A stretch of DNA of 64,000 bases from Actinomycetospora chibensis (GCF_028737215.1 NZ_JAQZAM010000021.1:16447-80446); one strand, 5' to 3'. Positions 35,284 to 45,285 are shown, counted from the first letter of the stretch. Numbers and translations are program-made. The notes: generated by a model not told the origin, from the sequence alone.

Positions 35284-35633
35284 AGCGCACTCACCTTGTT
35301 CTGCACGGCGGTCAGACTCGGTGCGCCCTGCGGGATTTTCTCGGCGCTCTGGCAGACGCCCGGCACCGTCCCCGGCGCTCCGAGCAAGAGGGCCTTGCCG
35401 CCCGCGGTGACCTTCGTGCTCGTCGAGCCCCAGGTGATCGTCACGCACGGCTGCGGCTTGGCTGGGGTCGCGGGGACAGTGAACGGGCAGGGGCCGGTCA
35501 CGTTGATCGCGTTTTCCGTCGTCGCCGCGGGCTGCCCACCGAGCAGCACCTTGGTCTGGCCCGCGCCGATCGCGGCCGTCGCGGCGTGAAAGCACAGCAC
35601 ACCCGCGTTCAGCGGGACCACCGAGCCGGGCAT
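35280..35633 (-). CDS. PAAR-like spike-tip protein
   Basis: This 117-residue protein is rich in Gly, Ala, Thr and Pro with repeated short beta turns (KVLLGGQPAATTENAINVTG, VTITWGSTSTKVTAGGKALL). It contains paired Cys/His positions (LCFHAA, GPCPF, QPCVTI, GVCQS) that could bind the metal at the tip. PAAR-like proteins sharpen the VgrG/gp5 spike that pierces membranes and can carry effectors. Its position between the spike gene and gp25 is the standard eCIS order. Confidence 0.82.
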   Translation of the reverse strand: MPGSVVPLNAGVLCFHAATAAIGAGQTKVLLGGQPAATTENAINVTGPCPFTVPATPAKPQPCVTITWGSTSTKVTAGGKALLLGAPGTVPGVCQSAEKIPQGAPSLTAVQNKVSAL

Positions 35634-35642
35634 GTCACGCTC

Positions 35643-36140
35643 CTACTTCTGCACCGTCAGCGCGCCGTCGTTGATGGTCGTCAGACCCTTGATGTTGATC
35701 TTCTCGGCACTGATCGTGATTCCGTCCGGGCGGATGACGACCGTTGACGACCCGCTCTTGAGCACGATCCCGCCCGAACCGGTGAGCGGCTTGGCCGCGC
35801 CGTCACAGAGGTGGATGCTGTTCTTTCCGGTGGTCAGGAGGATGTGCGGGGTCGGAGGCGCCGGGTCCAACGCCTCGGACGGCACGGTCTTCTTCTCCCA
35901 GAAGCCGCCGCACCAGATCGGCTTGGCCCGATCGCCTTCCTCGAACTCGACCCAGACCCGCGCCTTCTCCGGTGGCACCACGTACACGCCCGCCTGCGGG
36001 CCGGTGAACGGCACCGACGGCATCGCCCATTGCGGCTTGTCGAACAGCGGGTTGTCGAGGGTGACCCGGACGCGTCCGATCTTGTCGGGATCCTTGTTGT
36101 CGACCACCGTCGCGCGGTACTTGCCGAAGTAGCACGTCAT
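35643..36140 (-). CDS. Baseplate spike protein (gp5/VgrG OB-fold type)
   Basis: This 165-residue protein has an N-terminal OB-fold (YFGKYRATVVDNKDPDKIGR, VRVTLDNPLF, PPEKARVWVEFEEGDRAKPI, WCGGFWE) followed by a short stretch of repeated strands (GIVLKSGSSTVVIRPDGITI, INIKGLTTINDG) that forms the triangular beta-helix needle. It is shorter than phage gp5 and lacks a lysozyme domain. It sits under the hub and carries the PAAR tip. The ATG overlaps the hub gene's stop. Confidence 0.9.
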   Translation of the reverse strand: MTCYFGKYRATVVDNKDPDKIGRVRVTLDNPLFDKPQWAMPSVPFTGPQAGVYVVPPEKARVWVEFEEGDRAKPIWCGGFWEKKTVPSEALDPAPPTPHILLTTGKNSIHLCDGAAKPLTGSGGIVLKSGSSTVVIRPDGITISAEKINIKGLTTINDGALTVQK

Positions 36141-37321
36141 CCGAACACCCCCACGCGGGCGACGGTCGAGCCGACGCCCTCCCGGCTGAGGGTGAACCGC
36201 TGCTTGTAGGAGCCCGCGCGGATCGTGTGGGTGACGCTGTTGACGAGGTACTTGCCGTCGAAGGTGAAACCCGCGCCGCGCAGTCCGACCAGTGCGTGGG
36301 GGCGCAGCAGACCGCCGTAGCGCAACGCGTCCAGCTCGCCGGACACCGACACCGTCTGCTCTGCCGCGGCGTCCACCTTGGCCTGGGCGAACTGCTGAGC
36401 CTCCGGGACGGTCATGCTGCCACGGCGTGCAGGACCGTGGTCGGAGGCGTCGGGCCTCTGGTAGAGGAGGGCGGTGCGGCGGCGGGCCAGCGCGGTGGGT
36501 GCCTGCTGCACGGCTAGCGCAGGCGTGCGGGAGGTGCGCTCCGCCGTGATCGTCTGGGTCTTGTCCGAGTCGGCGTCGCGGATCGTGCCCGTCACCACAG
36601 TGGCGGCCAGCGCGTTGAACGTGAAGTTGATGGAGTCGACGTTGCTCTCAGGTCCCATGTTGACGGTCAGGGCGGACTGGCCGCTGGTGCGCTCCGGAGG
36701 ACCCCAGTACGCTCTGTTCTGCCCGATCTCGGGTCCGGGCGTCACGTAGAAGACGTGCCCGACCTGCTGGGCCAGCTCGTTGAGGTAGGCTAGGTCGGTC
36801 TGTGATCCCTGGGCGGGGGTCGGGTCGTTCAGCGACGGGCTTCGCGGGTTGCGCGGCGGCTTGACGTCCGGTTTGGACGCCAGGTAGCGCTGGTACGTGG
36901 GGGTGAGGATGGCCTCGGCGATCTTGTCCTCGGAGCCTTGGTACGTCGCGTTCCGCTCCTCCAGGTCCATGATCACACTGACGTCCTCACCGGTGACGGT
37001 GAACGTCGAGGCGCCCGGCTGCTCGCTCGGCGCGAGCTGCGTGGTGGTGATGAAGCCGTCCATGAGCACGCTCTCGGCCCCGTTGAACGTGACCACGAGG
37101 ATGACCCGGTTGAACGGGCGCAACAGCGGGTTGGCCAACAGCGTGTAGTCCGTGAGGTCGGCGGCGCCGCTGCGGCCCGTCTGGAACGATAGTTGGAAGC
37201 CGCTGCGTCCGGTGTCGGCGAGCGTCACCTCAACACCGACCAGCGCCTCGGCGAGCGTCCCCGGCACCGGTACGGGCTTCACCTGGCCGATCAGCAGTCG
37301 CAGCTTGATCCCGAGCAGCAT
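36137..37321 (-). CDS. Baseplate hub protein (gp27/late control D type)
   Basis: This 394-residue hub protein shows the conserved blocks GVEVTLADTGRSGFQLSFQT, PLLRPFNRVILVVTFNG, VLMDGFITTTQLAPSE, VTGEDVSVIMDLEERN and SQTDLAYLNELAQQVGHVFY found in phage late control D proteins of eCIS. Trimeric hubs connect the tube with the spike. The C-terminus contains VGLRGAGFTFDGKYLVNSVT. It is adjacent to the LysM protein with 10 bp between and overlaps the spike gene by 4 bases. Confidence 0.9.
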   Translation of the reverse strand: MLLGIKLRLLIGQVKPVPVPGTLAEALVGVEVTLADTGRSGFQLSFQTGRSGAADLTDYTLLANPLLRPFNRVILVVTFNGAESVLMDGFITTTQLAPSEQPGASTFTVTGEDVSVIMDLEERNATYQGSEDKIAEAILTPTYQRYLASKPDVKPPRNPRSPSLNDPTPAQGSQTDLAYLNELAQQVGHVFYVTPGPEIGQNRAYWGPPERTSGQSALTVNMGPESNVDSINFTFNALAATVVTGTIRDADSDKTQTITAERTSRTPALAVQQAPTALARRRTALLYQRPDASDHGPARRGSMTVPEAQQFAQAKVDAAAEQTVSVSGELDALRYGGLLRPHALVGLRGAGFTFDGKYLVNSVTHTIRAGSYKQRFTLSREGVGSTVARVGVFG

Positions 37322-37331
37322 GGCGGGCCCG

Positions 37332-37622
37332 CTACGGCTGCGGGGCGGGCACCCGCAGGCGCCTGCCCGGCTCGGCGGCGAGCGCGGCGGGATCGAGGGC
37401 GTCGTTGGCGTCGGCGATGCGCCAGAACACCTCCGGCACCCCCAGCGTCCGCGCGGCGATGAGGTCGATCCGGTCCCCCTGGTTCACCCGCACCTCGGCG
37501 AGCACCGGCAGCGTCGACCCGTCGGGGACGAAGCGGCGGCGCACGTAAGCGAGCTCGCGTCCGTCGGCGCCGACGAAGACGGTCGTCGGCAGGCTCGCGT
37601 AGCGGCTGGTGAAGTCGAACAC
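37332..37622 (-). CDS. Small LysM-type baseplate protein
   Basis: This is a 96-residue protein. The C-terminal half has a LysM-like fold pattern (VRVNQGDRIDLIAARTLGVP, EVFWRIADANDALDP, GRRLRVPAP), and the N-terminal half is beta-rich (TVFVGADGRELAYVRRRFVP). In eCIS a separate LysM protein lies between the tube-initiator (Afp7-like) and hub genes and acts as part of the baseplate core, like gp53 in T4, rather than binding peptidoglycan. Confidence 0.85.
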   Translation of the reverse strand: MFDFTSRYASLPTTVFVGADGRELAYVRRRFVPDGSTLPVLAEVRVNQGDRIDLIAARTLGVPEVFWRIADANDALDPAALAAEPGRRLRVPAPQP

Positions 37623-37631
37623 CCGGGCTCC

Positions 37632-38276
37632 TCAGATGACCTTGACGTCGGCGCCGATGACGGCGGCCAGGTTGATCCCGCTGCCGACCTTGGCCAGCGC
37701 CTCTTTGACGATCTGGTGGGAAAGGAAGACGTAGTAACCGGGGTGGGTGATCGACAGGTCGGTGTAGCTGAGCACCCGCAGGCCGAGCGACACCTTGGCG
37801 CGCAATGGATTCAGGTCCGCGTCGTGCAACTCCTCGGTGATGCTGAACTCGGTGAGCCGCACCGGCAGCACCCGCTTGGGCCCCCACACCAGCAGCGTGA
37901 ACGGCCCGACCGGCGGCATCACCTCGATCGTGCCCGTGGCCAGCGCTTTGGTGTTCGCCACCGCCAGCGCGCTGGCCGGGTAGAGAAGCATCTCCAGGGC
38001 GGCGAGCTGCGGGTAGATGCCCAGGTCGGGATCGCCCACCCCCGACTCCTCGGCCAGCCGGTCGATCTCGACGTCGATTTTGATCGTCTCGATCGGCGGC
38101 CCTTTGAGCCGCGTGGCCTCCGACCGAGCCCCGCCATCACCCGACGCCTGCCCCTGCAGCGTCCGGGTGACCGTCTCCGGGTTGTACTGGAAGACGATCA
38201 CCGAGGTGAGGGGGCTGAACAGATCCAGCCCGACGAGCGCACCCTTGACCACGCGCGGTGAGAAGGGGGTGCTCAT
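37632..38276 (-). CDS. Tube-initiator protein (Afp7-like, CIS_tube domain)
   Basis: This 214-residue protein belongs to the CIS tube-initiator family. Seen are VVKGALVGLDLFSPLTSVIV, FQYNPETVTRTLQGQ, IETIKIDVEIDRLAEESG, LLVWGPKRVLPVRLTEFSIT and ELHDADLNPLRAKVSLGLRV. It forms the first ring between hub and tube. It is followed after 9 bp by the LysM protein. An 88-bp gap separates it from the DUF4157 effector gene upstream, the largest gap inside the operon. Confidence 0.9.
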   Translation of the reverse strand: MSTPFSPRVVKGALVGLDLFSPLTSVIVFQYNPETVTRTLQGQASGDGGARSEATRLKGPPIETIKIDVEIDRLAEESGVGDPDLGIYPQLAALEMLLYPASALAVANTKALATGTIEVMPPVGPFTLLVWGPKRVLPVRLTEFSITEELHDADLNPLRAKVSLGLRVLSYTDLSITHPGYYVFLSHQIVKEALAKVGSGINLAAVIGADVKVI

Positions 38277-38364
38277 CGCGCCGGACCTCCTCTGGCCACT
38301 ACGGATCGGTGACCGTTAGAGCGTGCGGGGAGCCCGTCACCACGTCGTCACGCGCGAGATCCCG

Positions 38365-40002
38365 TCACCGGCTGCGGCGCTCCGGGACGGCCATCGAGCC
38401 GTAGAACATCGCCCAGATCCGTCTCCGGTGGGTGAAGAGCCAGGCTCGGCTGCGGTCGCTGTCCAGCGCCTCCCAGAACCACCAACCGCTGGTGGGCACG
38501 GCCTCCTCGGCTCCGGCCTCGAGCTTGTCTCGGTGGTCGTAGAGGTATTCCGCCACCCGGTCCCGAATAGGGGGCACCTCAGACGCCGTGCTCGCACGCA
38601 TGACCGCGACCATCACATCAAACATCTCCTGCCCGCCCGGCTCGGCGCCGGGGTACATCAGGTTGCCGGTGACCTCGACGCTGATCCGGTTGACCTCGCC
38701 GAGCTGCTCGACCAGCACACCGATCTGCTTGGAGATCACCTTCAATGCCGGCTTGATCCACAGCGTGGACATCAGCGACATGTGCGGCGGCAGCGAAACG
38801 GGCGACAGCGTCGCCAGGTCGGTCGCAATGCCCACGACGTCTTCCAGGTCTTTCATGCCCTGCTCGACGTCGGTTGCGCGCTTGCGCCGGTCGGCGATCG
38901 TGAGTGCGATGTTGATCACAGCCAGGCCGCGGTTCAGCTTGGTGAGCATGTCGGTGTACTTGCCGACGTTGACGATCGTGACTTTGACCCGACCAATCTG
39001 CGACGACCACCTGTCGATGGACATCGTGGTGCCCTTCGGCAACGGCAGCTTAAAGATGTCGGTCGTGATGTCCCGGGCGAGCGTGTTGAGGTTGCGCGCG
39101 GCGCTCAACCCGGTCTTCACCGTACTGACGGCGGTCTTGACTGCGCTCGAGTCGCCCATGCGGTACGCCACCCGGAGCGCGTCGTCCAGCCTCGGTTGCA
39201 GCGCCTCGGCCGCCGCGGCCGCCTTCTCCGCAGCGCGCTGCTCCGCTACCAGTGCGGCCCGCAGACGCTCGACCTGCTCCTCGCGAATCGCCTCCCGGAT
39301 CGCGACGAGCTGCTCGGCCTGATGATTGATCAGCGGCACCATGGCGTCGTCGATGGGCTCCGCCGCGTGCTGCTCGAAGTACGGGAGAGCCTTGGCGGTC
39401 GTGTCCAGCCAGTTGCGCGCTCGAGCCCGCAGCTCGACGGATTCGACGTCGTCCAGGTCCGACTCAAGGGTCCCGGCGACGAAGCGGGCGAACGCCACCA
39501 GATTGGCGTTGGTCTGCGGAGTGCCCTCGATGCCGAAGACGTTCAGCTCGAACGTCAGCTTCGGACGCTCCTTGGGTTGGCGATGGATGGCAGGCGGGGA
39601 GACGACCGTCGGGGCACCGGGAACGGCGACGGCGTGGTCGGCCGCCCGCTCGGCAGCGGCGTGCGGCATGGCCACCGGCATCCGCTCGACGGCGGTCGGG
39701 TCGACCGCGGGCTGCTGCGCGACGTGCGCCAGCTCGTGCATGAGCAGCCGCCGACCGCCCGGCGACACGGGCGTGTACTTGCCGTCGCCGAACGCGATGT
39801 GGTGGCCGACCGTGTAGGCGTCGGCGCCCAGTGCGTCGGCGGACTTCGCCGCGAGAGCGTCGGTGTGGACCCGGACGGCGTCGAAGTCGGCTCCGAAATG
39901 CGCTTCGGCCACGCGCCGGACCGACTCTTCGAGCGGTCGGCCTGGCGTAGCCACCATCTTGCGCGCGCCGGCGCGTGGCTCACCCGGCTCCGCAACGGTC
40001 AT
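38365..40002 (-). CDS. DUF4157-containing candidate eCIS effector
   Basis: This 545-residue protein from ATG 40002 overlaps the upstream stop. The N-terminal DUF4157 domain (about 25-85: [56 protein letters not shown]) has an intact HELAH zinc-type motif. A Pro/Ala-rich linker leads to a long helical C-terminus with coiled-coil character (residues 230-300, [20 protein letters not shown]). DUF4157 is a known N-terminal module of eCIS-associated toxins, thought to mark or mature cargo. The C-terminal part matches no toxin I recognise, so effector status is inference from domain and place. Confidence 0.72.
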   Translation of the reverse strand: MTVAEPGEPRAGARKMVATPGRPLEESVRRVAEAHFGADFDAVRVHTDALAAKSADALGADAYTVGHHIAFGDGKYTPVSPGGRRLLMHELAHVAQQPAVDPTAVERMPVAMPHAAAERAADHAVAVPGAPTVVSPPAIHRQPKERPKLTFELNVFGIEGTPQTNANLVAFARFVAGTLESDLDDVESVELRARARNWLDTTAKALPYFEQHAAEPIDDAMVPLINHQAEQLVAIREAIREEQVERLRAALVAEQRAAEKAAAAAEALQPRLDDALRVAYRMGDSSAVKTAVSTVKTGLSAARNLNTLARDITTDIFKLPLPKGTTMSIDRWSSQIGRVKVTIVNVGKYTDMLTKLNRGLAVINIALTIADRRKRATDVEQGMKDLEDVVGIATDLATLSPVSLPPHMSLMSTLWIKPALKVISKQIGVLVEQLGEVNRISVEVTGNLMYPGAEPGGQEMFDVMVAVMRASTASEVPPIRDRVAEYLYDHRDKLEAGAEEAVPTSGWWFWEALDSDRSRAWLFTHRRRIWAMFYGSMAVPERRSR

Positions 40003-40664
40003 GGGTGCTCCTCGGGGTCGCGGGCGAGCTCGTGGGCCAGGAGCCGTCGGCCCCCGGCGGATTGCGGGGCGTAGCGGCCGGGGGCGAAGAACACGTCCGG
40101 ACCGCGGGCGAACGCCGCGGCGCCCAGGTCGTGGGCCAGCGTGCCCGCTGCCGGATCCGTGTGCACACGAACGTTCGCCAGGTCCGCGCCGAAGCGCGGC
40201 TCGAAGTACGCGCGCTCCGAAGGGGCGAGCGGGCACGCCACCGCCACGGGCGAGGTCGAGCCGGTGCTCGATGCCGCCGGATCGGCGGCCCGAGGAGGTG
40301 GGGTCGGAGATGGGGTCGGATGCGGGGTCGGCGGCCGGTTCGGCCCGCCGGATTTGGTCGCGGAGAGCGGGGGGCGGCCGGTCCGTCGGCGACGACGGGG
40401 GTCCGGCATGTGCAGGACCTCGTCGGCCGCCCGGTCGGCTTCAATCTCCGCCGGATCGCCGGGGGTGGAGACCTCCAGCTGCGGGAAGATGCGCACGGTG
40501 GTGTCCGCCCCGACACGGCCGACGTCCAGCGTCCGCAGCACGGCGCCGGGGGCGGGCGGCTCGGCGTGGCACGAGCACTCCCTCGCGCCGTGCGCGCACC
40601 CGCGAGAGCGCCGCACCGGGGCCGAGCGGGCCGGTGCGGCTTCAACGGCGGCGGCCTTACCCAT
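39999..40664 (-). CDS. Short DUF4157 protein with altered HExxH motif
   Basis: This 221-residue protein has a Cys/His-rich N-terminus ([16 protein letters not shown]), a middle disordered Pro/Arg region, and a C-terminal DUF4157 domain ([60 protein letters not shown]). The motif reads HELARDP rather than HELxH, so the second zinc-binding His is missing. The protein then ends, where its neighbour continues with a large C-terminal region. It could be a partner, adaptor or inactive copy of the next gene's DUF4157. It overlaps both neighbours. Confidence 0.72.
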   Translation of the reverse strand: MGKAAAVEAAPARSAPVRRSRGCAHGARECSCHAEPPAPGAVLRTLDVGRVGADTTVRIFPQLEVSTPGDPAEIEADRAADEVLHMPDPRRRRRTGRPPLSATKSGGPNRPPTPHPTPSPTPPPRAADPAASSTGSTSPVAVACPLAPSERAYFEPRFGADLANVRVHTDPAAGTLAHDLGAAAFARGPDVFFAPGRYAPQSAGGRRLLAHELARDPEEHP

Positions 40665-40896
40665 CTCCGCCCAGCCCTCGATACACCGCGCCGGCGATGC
40701 CGACGCCCAAGGCCGCGCCGCTGGTCGCCGTGCTCACCGGCGGCGCGGCGAGTACGGAGGCGGGGCGGGCGGGCGGCGGCCCGCCCACCGTGAGGAGCCG
40801 GGTGAGTTCGGCGGCGACGGCCGCGCCGAGCGCGCGCTCGTCCTCGGGCCCCAATCGGGCGCCGTAAACGACGATCCGCTCGATGTGCAGGTTCAT
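40657..40896 (-). CDS. Small eCIS-operon hypothetical protein
   Basis: This 79-residue protein has an N-terminal alpha/beta stretch ([35 protein letters not shown]) and an Ala/Pro/Gly-rich tail. Its ATG overlaps the stop of the AAA+ ATPase gene and its end overlaps the DUF4157 gene, so it is part of the same transcript. A small protein after the ATPase is common in actinobacterial eCIS loci; function unknown. Confidence 0.7.
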   Translation of the reverse strand: MNLHIERIVVYGARLGPEDERALGAAVAAELTRLLTVGGPPPARPASVLAAPPVSTATSGAALGVGIAGAVYRGLGGDG

Positions 40897-42902
40897 CCGC
40901 CCACCGCGAGCAGCTCGAAGTCCCGCTCGCTGAACGGCCGCTCCAGCTTGTGCGCCTCGGTGCGGGCCGCGTCGAGCACGTGCGGCATCCCGATCGGGAC
41001 GCCCTGCGCGGCGGCGAGGAACGCGGCGTTCACGGCGATCGTGACGATGTTGCCGCCGGTGAAGTTGAGCCGTCCGAGCCGTTCGGCGTCGATGCCATCG
41101 GTTTCGGCCTCGGCCGGGAAGGCCCTGCGCCAGATCTGCGTGCGCTCCCGGGGCCCCGGCGACGGGAAGTCGACCACACAGCGGAGCCTGCGGATGAAGG
41201 CGGGGTCGAGCGCGCTCTTCATGTTGGTGGCGAGGATCGCCAGGCCACCGAAGGCCTCCAGCCGTTGCAGCAGGTAGCTACTCTCGATGTTGGCGTAGCG
41301 GTCGTGGCTGTCGCGCACCTCGGTGCGCTTGCCGAACAGCGCGTCGCACTCGTCGAAGAAGAGCACTACGCCGCGGTGCTCGGCCTGGTCGAACACCCGG
41401 GCCAGGTTCTTCTCGGTCTCCCCAATGTATTTGTCGACTATTTTGGACAGATCGATGCAGTACAGGCTGAGCCGCAGGTGGTTGGCGATGACCGCGGCCA
41501 TCATGGTCTTGCCGCAGCCGGGCGGCCCGGTGAAGAGCGCGTTGATGCCGAGGCCACGGGAGCTCTTCGCGCCGAACCCCCACGTCTCGTAGACCTGACG
41601 ACGCTGCGCCACCTGGTCGGCCAACGTCCGTAGGAGGCGCAGCTCCCGATCGGGAAGCACGATGTCGTCCCAGCCCGCGCTCGACTCGACCCGCTCGGCC
41701 AGCGCGTCCATCCCGCGGCGGGTCTCGGCCAGGCACATCGACCAGGCCCGGTCCGCGACGCTCCCGCCCACCCCGCGCCGCGCTGTCTGCGCGATGCGGC
41801 GGATGGTCGGCGTCGGGAGGTGGAACTGATTGGCGAGCCCGGGAGCCGCGGCCTGCCCTTCGGTGTCCAGCTCCGTGCACCACACCGCTTCCTGTTCGGC
41901 TGTCGACGGTCCGACGACCTCGCTCACCACCACCGTGCGTCCGGGCGCGGACGGCACGTCGTGGGTGTCGACGAAGACCGTGCCCGACGTTCGGGCGACC
42001 AGCCGGTCCAGCGCCGGGCCCGCGCCCGTCAGGTAGAGCGCTACGGGCGAGAGCATGCTCTCCCGCTCCCACCGCCGGGCCAGCAGCTCCAGCTCGCCGG
42101 GGTCGGCGGGCAGAAGCGCTGACGGCAGTTGGTACAGCGTCAGCTCCAGCCGTCGACAGGCGGCCTGCGCCACGAGCAGCTTGCTCGTCGACTCCGCCCC
42201 GAGCAGCGCCACCACCGGCTCGTAGCCCGGTCGGACGGCGTTCACTTCGGCAAGCATCCGGTCGACGACGGCCACGACGCTGCCCGGCTCTCCGTCGGAC
42301 TCGTCCGGCGGCCGGGTGAGCAGAAGCGCCAGCCGGTCGTCGAGGTAGCTGATGCCCTTGGCGAACGCCACGGTGCGCTCGCCCGCGCGGAGGGCGGCCG
42401 CGGTGAGGACGGTGGGCTGCGGCTGGTGGACCTCGACGAGCTGGTAGCGGCGCAGTGGCCGGTCGGGCAGCAGGGGTTCCCACGTCGGGTCGTCGAAGAG
42501 GGTGAACGCGAGCGCGAACGTCGGGTAGGACAGGCGCGGGTCGCCCTGCGCATCGCCGCAGAGCGCGGCGAGGCCGGGCTGCAGCTCGATCGCGACGCAC
42601 AGCAGCAGCACGTTGCGCTCGAACGGGGTCAGGCTGAAGCGGTCGCCGAGCAGCACGAGGGCGGGCGGCGGCTCGACGGCGGCTTCCACCTCGGGGACGG
42701 GGACCTCCGACGCGGTGGCGAGCGCGGGCCGCTCGTCCGGAGTGCGGAATAGCCAACGGCGGGGCGGCTCGGGCGAGGTGATTACCTGTCGTTCGGCGGG
42801 CCTCTGGCGGGCGACCGCCTGTTCGAGCAGGAGTCGGGTCCTGGCGACCGATGCGGCCAGGTAGTCCTCGTTGCGCTGGTCCCAGGAGGCCAGATCGGTC
42901 AC
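40893..42902 (-). CDS. AAA+ ATPase of the eCIS (Afp15-like)
   Basis: This 669-residue protein has a long N-terminal winged-helix/helical region and a C-terminal AAA+ module. Walker A is [20 protein letters not shown] near residue 458, Walker B is [16 protein letters not shown] near 515, sensor 1 is [17 protein letters not shown] and the arginine finger region is [20 protein letters not shown]. Afp15/PVC15 ATPases are required for assembly or loading of the particle in the producer's cytoplasm and are a hallmark of eCIS. Overlaps of 4 bases with both neighbours. Confidence 0.93.
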   Translation of the reverse strand: MTDLASWDQRNEDYLAASVARTRLLLEQAVARQRPAERQVITSPEPPRRWLFRTPDERPALATASEVPVPEVEAAVEPPPALVLLGDRFSLTPFERNVLLLCVAIELQPGLAALCGDAQGDPRLSYPTFALAFTLFDDPTWEPLLPDRPLRRYQLVEVHQPQPTVLTAAALRAGERTVAFAKGISYLDDRLALLLTRPPDESDGEPGSVVAVVDRMLAEVNAVRPGYEPVVALLGAESTSKLLVAQAACRRLELTLYQLPSALLPADPGELELLARRWERESMLSPVALYLTGAGPALDRLVARTSGTVFVDTHDVPSAPGRTVVVSEVVGPSTAEQEAVWCTELDTEGQAAAPGLANQFHLPTPTIRRIAQTARRGVGGSVADRAWSMCLAETRRGMDALAERVESSAGWDDIVLPDRELRLLRTLADQVAQRRQVYETWGFGAKSSRGLGINALFTGPPGCGKTMMAAVIANHLRLSLYCIDLSKIVDKYIGETEKNLARVFDQAEHRGVVLFFDECDALFGKRTEVRDSHDRYANIESSYLLQRLEAFGGLAILATNMKSALDPAFIRRLRCVVDFPSPGPRERTQIWRRAFPAEAETDGIDAERLGRLNFTGGNIVTIAVNAAFLAAAQGVPIGMPHVLDAARTEAHKLERPFSERDFELLAVGG

Positions 42903-44107
42903 GGAACGGTCACCTCCAGCGTGGAGTCGAACCGAGGCGGGTCCGAACCGGGCGCGACGACCCGGCTGACGAAGCCGTCGACCGACAGCCGCGCGAGGTA
43001 CTTGCCCGCCGGAACCCCGGTGCCGGTGAACACCGCAGTACCCGGGGGCAACGGCGGATCGAGGGGTTCCGGCGGTGGCGCGAGCAACAGTTCGCGGTCG
43101 GCGAGGAGCAGCCGAACCCGCTGCTCGACGCGAACACGCGGGACGGTGCTCACGGTCACGGTCAAACCGCCCGCCGCGGCGCTCGGCGTGACGGTCAGTA
43201 TCCGCGGCCCCAGGGCGAGCGCGATGCTGTTGGACGTCTGTTCGAGCGTGCCCGGCACGACCAACTGCACGGTGTACGCCCCTGACGGCAACGCGGCTGC
43301 CGCTGTCTCCGGCAACAGGACCGATACCTCACGGTCCGTCCCGCCTCCCTGCACGTCCAACTCGTGCGGGGCAGCGAGCAGCGGATGGCTGAGCCGCAGC
43401 TTGGTGGCGCCGCCGAGGCGGTGCCCGGTGAGCCGGACGACGTCGCCGAGAGCCGCAGCGCCGCTCGGGTCGGGCACAGCGACGGCGTCGATCGTCGGGA
43501 ACGGGCTCTCGAGGCCGCCGAGCACGTCTGCGCCGCGGTCGTCGGGTCCACGGGTGAGGACGGGCAGCGACGTCGCCGAGGGCAGCGTGCTGTCGATCAG
43601 CACGACGGACACCTCGTAAGCGGCCGAGATCCGGTAGTCGCCGGGGAAGGTCGTCCACAGGTTGGACATCTCGTCGAGCGTGAGGGGCTGGAACGTGATG
43701 CGCAGCCGTTCCCGCTGGTTGCGGACGTCGTCGGTAGCGGCGAAGTCGGCCGGGCCGAGCACGGGGTGGTCGTGCAGGGAGCTCATCGCGCGGCCGAGCA
43801 CCTCGTGACCGAGGACCTCGTTGTCGTCCCGGCCGTAGGCGGTGATCATGTAGTAGAGGCACAGCGGCAGCGGCGGGCGGGCATCTATGCCGGTGCGTAC
43901 CGGACCGGGAACCGCCATGTTGCGCCAGCTCGCGTCGGGTGCGATGTGGTAGAGGAACACGTTGAGCTGGTTGCCGAGCTGGGTGTCGCGCGCCTTGTCG
44001 GGCGGCAGTGTGGTGACCGAGGTGCCGGGCGGCGAGTCGTGGATCGCCCGGTCGAGCAGGTCCCGCAGGGCCGCCGTCACCGCGGACACCGACAGCGCGT
44101 TGCTCAC
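42899..44107 (-). CDS. DUF4255 tail cap/terminator protein (Afp16/Pvc16-like)
   Basis: This is a 402-residue protein. The N-terminal Pvc16_N/DUF4255 domain (ALSVSAVTAALRDLLDRAIH, LGNQLNVFLYHIAPDASWRN, PPLPLCLYYMITAYGRDDNE, LHDHPVLGPADF) caps the tube and sheath and fixes length. The C-terminal 200 residues form immunoglobulin-like repeats (LGDVVRLTGHRLGGATKLRL; PAGKYLARLSVDGFVSRV). In other eCIS the cap lacks this extension or has a shorter one. The start overlaps the preceding gene's stop. Confidence 0.92.
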   Translation of the reverse strand: MSNALSVSAVTAALRDLLDRAIHDSPPGTSVTTLPPDKARDTQLGNQLNVFLYHIAPDASWRNMAVPGPVRTGIDARPPLPLCLYYMITAYGRDDNEVLGHEVLGRAMSSLHDHPVLGPADFAATDDVRNQRERLRITFQPLTLDEMSNLWTTFPGDYRISAAYEVSVVLIDSTLPSATSLPVLTRGPDDRGADVLGGLESPFPTIDAVAVPDPSGAAALGDVVRLTGHRLGGATKLRLSHPLLAAPHELDVQGGGTDREVSVLLPETAAAALPSGAYTVQLVVPGTLEQTSNSIALALGPRILTVTPSAAAGGLTVTVSTVPRVRVEQRVRLLLADRELLLAPPPEPLDPPLPPGTAVFTGTGVPAGKYLARLSVDGFVSRVVAPGSDPPRFDSTLEVTVP

Positions 44108-45285
44108 GTCCGACCTCCTCGGGTGCGTTGCCGCAGGTACTCCTGCAGGTTGACGGCCCGCTGCTCCGCCCGCTGCTCGGGGGTCACAGCGGTTGTGGTC
44201 GTCGGCGGCCGCCCGCCGGTGGCTCGCACCTCGATGCGTCCGATCGTCACGGTCACGGAGGGCGCGGGCGGGACGGGTTGCTCAGCGGCGGCGAGGGCGC
44301 TCGCCCGTCGGGGGACGGGACCGGGGCGCAGTATCGGGACGGGTGGATCCGGCGGCGCCCCGCGCACGGCGGGTGCCGGGTCGGGCGTCAGTGCCCGGCG
44401 GCGCGCGGCCTGCGGTGGGTCCGGCAGCTGTAGGATGGACCCTGCGGCGGGGCGAACGGTGCTCGGCGGCGCCGACAGTTCGCCGGTTGGCGTGAGCGCG
44501 TTCTGGTGGGACGGCCCTAACGGCGGGGGGACTGCGGTCGGCTGGCGCTCGGACACGGGCGTGGCGGGGCCGCGCGAAGTCGCCCGGCGAACAGCGGGCC
44601 GGGTCGCCACCTCTTGGCTGGCTGTGGGTGGTCCTGCCTGCGGTGAACTGGCAGTGGGTGCTCCCGCCCGGGGTGCAGCGGTCGTCACGATGGGCTGCGC
44701 GACGTTCACGGTCTCGGCCGTCGGCTGCGGGCCTGCCGCCGCGCGCCGGATCTCGTCGGCCCCCGACCACCCCGTCACATGGGCGTGGTCGGATGCCCGA
44801 CGGGCCGCACTCGACGCCAGGAGGATCTGCTCTGGAGCCCGTGAAGGCCGGTCGGCCGCGTCCGACCACGCACGGTCGGCCCCTCGGGCCACGTCGTCCG
44901 CTCGCGGCGCGTGGTCGACCGCCGCCTGGGTCGCCTCGGCCGCCAGCGGGGACTCGTCGGACGCCGCCCGCTGTGGGGACGCGTCGGACGCCGCCCACGG
45001 CGCGACGGCCGCCGATGCTGGATCACCCGATGCTGGATCACCCGATGCTGGATCACCCGCGCAGGCCCGCACTCGGGCGAGATCGTCGACCGCTGCCCGC
45101 GGAGCCACCGCCTCCAGCCCGAGGTGTGTGGGCGGTGGCGCTGCGCGTGTGCGGTCTTCCACACCGGCCGCGACCTCCGCCCACGGCGCTACGGCGTCGG
45201 GCTCGAAAAGCGACCGGAGGCGCGGCTGCACCGGCGCGGGCTCGCCGAGCGCCCGTCGGGCGAGGGTGTGCAGGTAGCCGTTCAC
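44104..45285 (-). CDS. Pro/Ala-rich eCIS protein with short repeats
   Basis: This 393-residue protein starts at GTG 45285 (overlap GTGA). A conserved head (VNGYLHTLARRALGEP, QPRLRSLFEP) and tail (SVTVTIGRIEVRATGG, LQEYLRQRTRGG) flank a long low-complexity middle rich in Pro, Ala, Thr and Ser. A GDPAS repeat lies at about residues 75-90. The head and tail look like docking segments at the ends of a flexible linker. It lies between the Zn-finger protein and the cap. It is a possible tether or length-related protein, but it is not a recognisable tape measure. Confidence 0.65.
   Translation of the reverse strand: MNGYLHTLARRALGEPAPVQPRLRSLFEPDAVAPWAEVAAGVEDRTRAAPPPTHLGLEAVAPRAAVDDLARVRACAGDPASGDPASGDPASAAVAPWAASDASPQRAASDESPLAAEATQAAVDHAPRADDVARGADRAWSDAADRPSRAPEQILLASSAARRASDHAHVTGWSGADEIRRAAAGPQPTAETVNVAQPIVTTAAPRAGAPTASSPQAGPPTASQEVATRPAVRRATSRGPATPVSERQPTAVPPPLGPSHQNALTPTGELSAPPSTVRPAAGSILQLPDPPQAARRRALTPDPAPAVRGAPPDPPVPILRPGPVPRRASALAAAEQPVPPAPSVTVTIGRIEVRATGGRPPTTTTAVTPEQRAEQRAVNLQEYLRQRTRGGRT
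45016..45060 (+). repeat. Three 15-bp in-frame repeats
   Basis: The unit gatgctggatcacccg/gatgctggatcacc is repeated three times head to tail. On the minus strand it encodes GDPAS units in the low-complexity middle of the Pro/Ala-rich eCIS protein. Perfect copies in multiples of three suggest recent slippage that kept the frame. Confidence 0.85.

Noticed and set aside
44104..45285. Pro/Ala-rich protein as the eCIS tape measure
   Set aside because: Tape measures are long helical proteins; this sequence is low-complexity with no long helical stretch, so the role was not assigned.
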